A stretch of 8,550 bases of DNA from Clostridia bacterium (lineage in GTDB: Bacteria; Bacillota_A; Clostridia; Oscillospirales; CAG-272). A model generated the notes under the pieces. That model was given only the letters and a program-made list of their open reading frames with translations, did no database searches and had not been told where the DNA came from. The stretch's first letter is position 1. Each line of letters starts with the position of its first letter. The stretch is taken from contig JAFQPF010000156.1 in NCBI GenBank assembly GCA_017411885.1, forward strand, positions 1 to 8,550, written 5' to 3'. A program made the translations under genes and the position numbers. Of the stretch, positions 5,948 to 8,550 are shown one piece after another.

Positions 5948-5970
5948 ATTAAACAGATATCTGCTACAAT
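5942..5970 (+). promoter_or_regulatory. Promoter of the alanyl-tRNA editing gene
   Basis: The sequence reads TTGCAT (5942-5947), a 17-nt spacer and TACAAT (5965-5970), with TGC just before the -10 (extended -10). The leader to the ATG at 6000 would be about 22 nt. The weak -35 is offset by the extended -10. Confidence 0.55.
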
Positions 5971-5999
5971 AAAGAAAAAACATCCTATCGGAGAATGAT

Positions 6000-7160
6000 A
6001 TGACCGACAAGCTTTACTACCTTGATAATAAAATGAGCGAATTTGACGCTACCGTGCTTTCCTGCGAGCGCGACGGTGAGCGATTTAACATAGTCCTTGA
6101 CAAGACCGCGTTCTTCCCCTGCGAGGGTGGGCAATACGCCGACACGGGTATGCTCGGCGGCGTGCGTGTTCTTGACGTGCGCGAAAAGGACGGCGTTATC
6201 ACGCATATCACAGACGGTGCGCTTGAAGCCGGCACAAGCGTTCGCGGAGTGATCGATTTTGAGGACAGATATGAAAAAATGCAATGCCATTCGGGCGAGC
6301 ATATCGTATCGGGGCTTATACACAAGCTTTACGGGCTTAACAACGTCGGCTTTCATCTCGGACGCGACGACGTTACACTTGATTTTGACGGCGTGCTTGG
6401 TGCAGAAGAGCTTGCGCACATAGAGGCTCTTGCAAACCGCGCGGTTTACGACAATATAGAGATAATATGCGAGTTTCCCGAAGCTGAAAAGCTTGCAGAG
6501 CTTGATTACAGAAGCAAGCTTGAACTAACCGAAAACGTGCGCATCGTCACGGTCGGCGACATTGATATTTGCGCCTGCTGCGCACCTCACGTCACGCGTA
6601 CCGGTGAGATCGGCATTATAAAGCTACTCGATTTCATTCATTATAAGGGCGGTATCCGCGTGCATATGCTCTGCGGAGCGCGTGCGCTTCGCGACTATGG
6701 CGAAAGATACAGGCGCAACCGCGAAATATCGAATCTGACCTCGCTCAAGCAGGTCGACGTTGTATCGGGCGTTGAGCGATTGCTTGAAGAAAACGGCAGA
6801 CTCAAGGGCGAGCTTGTTGAAATTAAAAAGGCGACGGTAAAAAGAATGATCGCCTTACTTGAAAAGAGCGAAAAAAGCATTGTTGTGTTAGAGGACACAA
6901 TAGGCGTTGATATGATGCGCGAGTACGCAAACGCGGCGACGCTCTGCACAGACGGCATATGCGCAGTGTTCTGCAAAAAGTCGGACACAGAGTATAATTT
7001 CATCCTTGCATCACGCGACGGTGCGAGAATAAACGCCGGTGATGCGCTCAAGCTTATGAAGGAAAAATTTGGCGCGCGCGGAGGCGGCGCCGGCAGTATG
7101 GTTTCGGGCACGGTGAGTGCGGAAGAAAATGCGCTTCGTGAATTTGCCTTGAATATATGA
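6000..7160 (+). CDS. alaX: Alanyl-tRNA editing protein (AlaX, long form with DHHA1 domain)
   Basis: This 386-residue protein matches the free-standing editing part of alanyl-tRNA synthetase. It hydrolyses tRNA-Ala mischarged with serine (or glycine) in the cytoplasm. An N-terminal beta-barrel segment carries FFPCEGGQYADTG (38-50), the AlaRS/AlaX editing-domain signature. The zinc/catalytic motifs are HSGEH (H97, H101) and CCAPH (C193, H197). A probable coiled coil follows (about 254-285), then a DHHA1-type C-terminal domain with the glycine-rich stretch GARGGGAGSMVSG (358-370). There is no aminoacylation or anticodon domain, so it is not a full AlaRS. The ATG has GGAGAA 4 nt upstream. It is a single gene, divergent from the sigma operon and convergent with the phosphatase genes. 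Substrate preference (Ser versus Gly) cannot be decided here. Confidence 0.93.
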   Translation: MTDKLYYLDNKMSEFDATVLSCERDGERFNIVLDKTAFFPCEGGQYADTGMLGGVRVLDVREKDGVITHITDGALEAGTSVRGVIDFEDRYEKMQCHSGEHIVSGLIHKLYGLNNVGFHLGRDDVTLDFDGVLGAEELAHIEALANRAVYDNIEIICEFPEAEKLAELDYRSKLELTENVRIVTVGDIDICACCAPHVTRTGEIGIIKLLDFIHYKGGIRVHMLCGARALRDYGERYRRNREISNLTSLKQVDVVSGVERLLEENGRLKGELVEIKKATVKRMIALLEKSEKSIVVLEDTIGVDMMREYANAATLCTDGICAVFCKKSDTEYNFILASRDGARINAGDALKLMKEKFGARGGGAGSMVSGTVSAEENALREFALNI

Positions 7161-7164
7161 AAAC

Positions 7165-7186
7165 AGGCGGCTCCTACGAGCCGCCT
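7165..7186 (+). terminator. Hairpin after the alanyl-tRNA editing gene
   Basis: A perfect 9-bp GC-rich stem AGGCGGCTC/GAGCCGCCT with a CTAC loop begins 4 nt after the stop codon. There is no good T tract (ACGTTATGTTT follows), so it may work together with the next hairpin at 7195-7228. Confidence 0.6.
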
Positions 7187-7194
7187 ACGTTATG

Positions 7195-7228
7195 TTTAAA
7201 GCCTTCTCCGGTGGGAGAAGGCTTTAAA
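7195..7228. terminator. Long symmetrical hairpin in convergent spacer
   Basis: A perfect 15-bp stem TTTAAAGCCTTCTCC/GGAGAAGGCTTTAAA closes a 4-nt loop (GGTG). Its symmetrical T/A ends would let it end transcripts from both directions, the editing gene on plus and the phosphatase operon on minus. The loop region CTCCGGTGG also occurs in the pepD terminator. Confidence 0.75.
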
Positions 7229-7242
7229 CGGCAAATATTGTT

Positions 7243-7313
7243 GATAAAATCGATTACACGGGCAAGTCGTGATTCGCCCCTACAACACGGATAATTACAA
7301 CGGTGATTTTATC
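7243..7313. repeat. Structured inverted-repeat element overlapping the end of the phosphatase gene
   Basis: Perfect 9-bp arms GATAAAATC (7243-7251) and GATTTTATC (7305-7313) enclose 53 nt. Inside is a second hairpin, GGGCAAGTC/GATTCGCCC (7260-7277), with one mismatch and one wobble. The right arm includes the phosphatase stop codon (7309-7311). Together with the hairpins at 7165-7228 it fills almost the whole 148-bp spacer. It could be a terminator or a dispersed repeat copy; it has no ORF of its own. Confidence 0.5.
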
Positions 7314-7971
7314 CATTTATTTTCCTTATTATATCCGCGATTTCGGAAGGAGTTGATACTATCGCGTCGGCGCCATTTGCCTCAAGCTCTGCCCTGTCGC
7401 GGAAGCCCCACAGCACGCCGACCGTATATGCGCCTGCGGCACGTCCGGTTTTCATATCCACGTCGGTATCTCCCACATATATGCATTCATCCGGCGTTAC
7501 GTCAAGTTCTGCAAGCAAGGCTTTTAGCATCGCGGGGTCGGGCTTAAGCGGCACGCCGTCACGCGCGCCGTAGACCTTATCAAAGCTATCGCCAAAGAAA
7601 TGGCTTACGTTACTTTTTACCGCAAAATCCGGCTTATTTGAAAGCACCGCCTGCTTTATGCCCATTTCACCGAGCTTTTCCACAAGCTCGGTGATACCGT
7701 CATACGGCGAGGTCAGATACAACGGCGCGGCGTTATAGATCTCGTTATAATGTTCAAACGCGCGCTCGAAATACTCTTTCGCATCGGCATTATTTGCCTC
7801 GATCAGTCTTTTTATCAGCACTCTTGCGCCGTCACCGACAAAGTATCTGTAACGCTTATCTTCAAAGCCTGCAAGACCGAAATGCTCCATCGCCTTATTA
7901 CCGTAATAGGTTATGGTCGAAAGCGTATCAAGAAGCGTACCGTCAAGGTCGTATATTACCGCTTTTATCAC
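7309..7971 (-). CDS. HAD-superfamily phosphatase, phosphoglycolate phosphatase (Gph)-like
   Basis: This 220-residue soluble hydrolase has all four HAD motifs. Motif I is DLDGTLLDT with nucleophile D8 and acid/base D10. Motif II is VLSNKPD with S111. Motif III is LKPDP with K143. Motif IV is GDTDVDM with D168 and D172. The helical insert at about 15-88 after motif I is a C1-type cap. Family members remove phosphate from small molecules; Gph clears 2-phosphoglycolate, but related enzymes act on pyrophosphate or sugar phosphates, so the substrate is not certain. The start is GTG at 7969-7971, overlapping the upstream TGA by 4 nt (GTGA), with no strong ribosome binding site of its own. Translation is probably coupled to the metallophosphoesterase upstream, which suggests a shared phosphate-ester role. 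Confidence 0.9.
   Translation of the reverse strand: MIKAVIYDLDGTLLDTLSTITYYGNKAMEHFGLAGFEDKRYRYFVGDGARVLIKRLIEANNADAKEYFERAFEHYNEIYNAAPLYLTSPYDGITELVEKLGEMGIKQAVLSNKPDFAVKSNVSHFFGDSFDKVYGARDGVPLKPDPAMLKALLAELDVTPDECIYVGDTDVDMKTGRAAGAYTVGVLWGFRDRAELEANGADAIVSTPSEIADIIRKING
7667..7694 (-). repeat. Perfect 11-bp inverted repeat inside the HAD phosphatase gene
   Basis: TCACCGAGCTT (7667-7677) and AAGCTCGGTGA (7684-7694) pair perfectly around a 6-nt loop. The stretch encodes roughly ITELVEKLGEM in a helix before motif II. No T tract follows on the coding strand. No function is assigned. Confidence 0.65.
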
Positions 7972-8550
7972 AATTTCACGCTTTCCCTGCCGAAGATTAC
8001 TCCGTTGTCATCATTGAACGTAATGTTTGCCACACCCTTTTCAAGACTTATCGCGCATCCCACAAAGCCCTTTTCATCGTTTTCACGCTTAAAGGGCATT
8101 GAACCTACTACAACCGGGGAGGGTTGTCCGTAAGAATCGATAATTCCGCCCGGCATTGCAACGAAGCACCTATGAAGATGACCCGCAAGCATAAGATCAG
8201 GCTTTACGTTTTCCGCAAGCAATTTGCACCATTCGGTAAATATTTCCGGTTCAAGATCAAACGGCGGCACACCCTTTCTGCAAAAAGGCACATGTGACAT
8301 TACAAGCTTATACTCCACTCCCTCTGCGGCGTATTCGCTTTCCGCATTTTTTATGACCTTCTTTATGAATTCTGTTTCATTAAGTCTGAATCTGTGGCAC
8401 TCTACCGTTCCGCCGTATTCCTCGTGTGTATCATCCTTATCCTCACCGCAATCAAGCATCATTGCCCAGAGCTTGCCGATACGCACGGTATAATACGAAA
8501 GTCCTCTGTCGCTCGGCGTATACTCCGCATACGCCTCCGCACAAAGTCCA
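7968..8550 (-). CDS. Metallophosphoesterase, calcineurin-like (partial, N-terminus beyond window)
   Basis: The frame is open from the right edge to the TGA at 7968-7970, showing the last 193 residues. The stretch before the in-frame GTG at 8484-8486 stays open and reads like family sequence (DRGLSYYTVRIGKLWAMMLD), so the gene almost certainly starts beyond 8550. Visible metal-binding motifs of the calcineurin-like fold are SHVPF (H86 of the fragment) and AGHLHR (H124, H126), the C-terminal half of the two-metal site. The GD-H and GDxxD motifs and the GNHE motif would lie outside. Such enzymes cleave phosphomonoesters or diesters with a Mn/Fe-type centre. An acidic insert (DCGEDKDDTHEEYGG) sits between motifs. 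It is coupled by a 4-nt overlap to the HAD phosphatase downstream. The specific substrate is unknown. Confidence 0.88.
   Translation of the reverse strand, partial: GLCAEAYAEYTPSDRGLSYYTVRIGKLWAMMLDCGEDKDDTHEEYGGTVECHRFRLNETEFIKKVIKNAESEYAAEGVEYKLVMSHVPFCRKGVPPFDLEPEIFTEWCKLLAENVKPDLMLAGHLHRCFVAMPGGIIDSYGQPSPVVVGSMPFKRENDEKGFVGCAISLEKGVANITFNDDNGVIFGRESVKL

Noticed and set aside
5985..6419. Minus-strand open frame of 144 codons opposite the alanyl-tRNA editing gene
   Set aside because: It is antisense to the editing-domain motifs, which are clear on the plus strand.
6485..6525. AAGCTTGC/GCAAGCTT inverted repeat in the alanyl-tRNA editing gene
   Set aside because: Only 8 bp with a loop of 16 nt, in a KLAEL/SKLEL coding stretch; easily explained by repeated Lys-Leu codons.

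Overview
The window looks like a chromosomal segment from a Gram-positive anaerobe of the Clostridia, most likely a gut Oscillospiraceae/Ruminococcaceae-type organism. This is an inference from several features: strong AAGGAGG/GGAGG ribosome binding sites, TGn extended -10 promoters, tRNA genes with encoded CCA, a large secreted protein with a cohesin-like domain and InlB-type repeats, a PepD peptidase, and structured intergenic repeats. I see no phage, transposase, CRISPR or plasmid genes.

Layout, left to right. Positions 1-2373 (minus) hold the first 791 codons of a secreted multidomain protein that runs off the left edge. It has its own promoter. Upstream on the same strand is pepD (2528-3958), a dinuclear-metal M20 dipeptidase, separated from the secreted protein gene by a perfect hairpin terminator. 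On the plus strand, a near-ideal promoter drives a two-gene tRNA operon, tRNA-Arg(UCU) then tRNA-His(GUG) (4225-4382), closed by a strong terminator. Right after it lies a regular array of four 20-nt units, each folding into a different small hairpin (4421-4500).

Positions 4564-5848 (minus) are a two-gene operon: an ECF-type sigma factor and, overlapping it by 17 nt, a single-pass membrane protein that is probably its anti-sigma factor. The preferred start of the latter is a GTG inside the end of the sigma gene. A 151-bp divergent promoter region with an inverted repeat separates this operon from a plus-strand alanyl-tRNA editing protein (6000-7160). The last two genes (minus, 7309 to beyond 8550) are a metallophosphoesterase, cut by the right edge, and a HAD phosphatase overlapping it by 4 nt. 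They converge on the editing protein across a 148-bp spacer packed with inverted repeats.

No single pathway unites the window. It is mostly housekeeping (peptide turnover, tRNAs, tRNA proofreading, phosphatases) with two accessory features: the secreted modular protein and the sigma/anti-sigma signalling pair. The least ordinary items are the 20-nt hairpin array, the architecture of the secreted protein, the putative anti-sigma factor lacking a recognisable zinc motif, and the structured convergent spacer.
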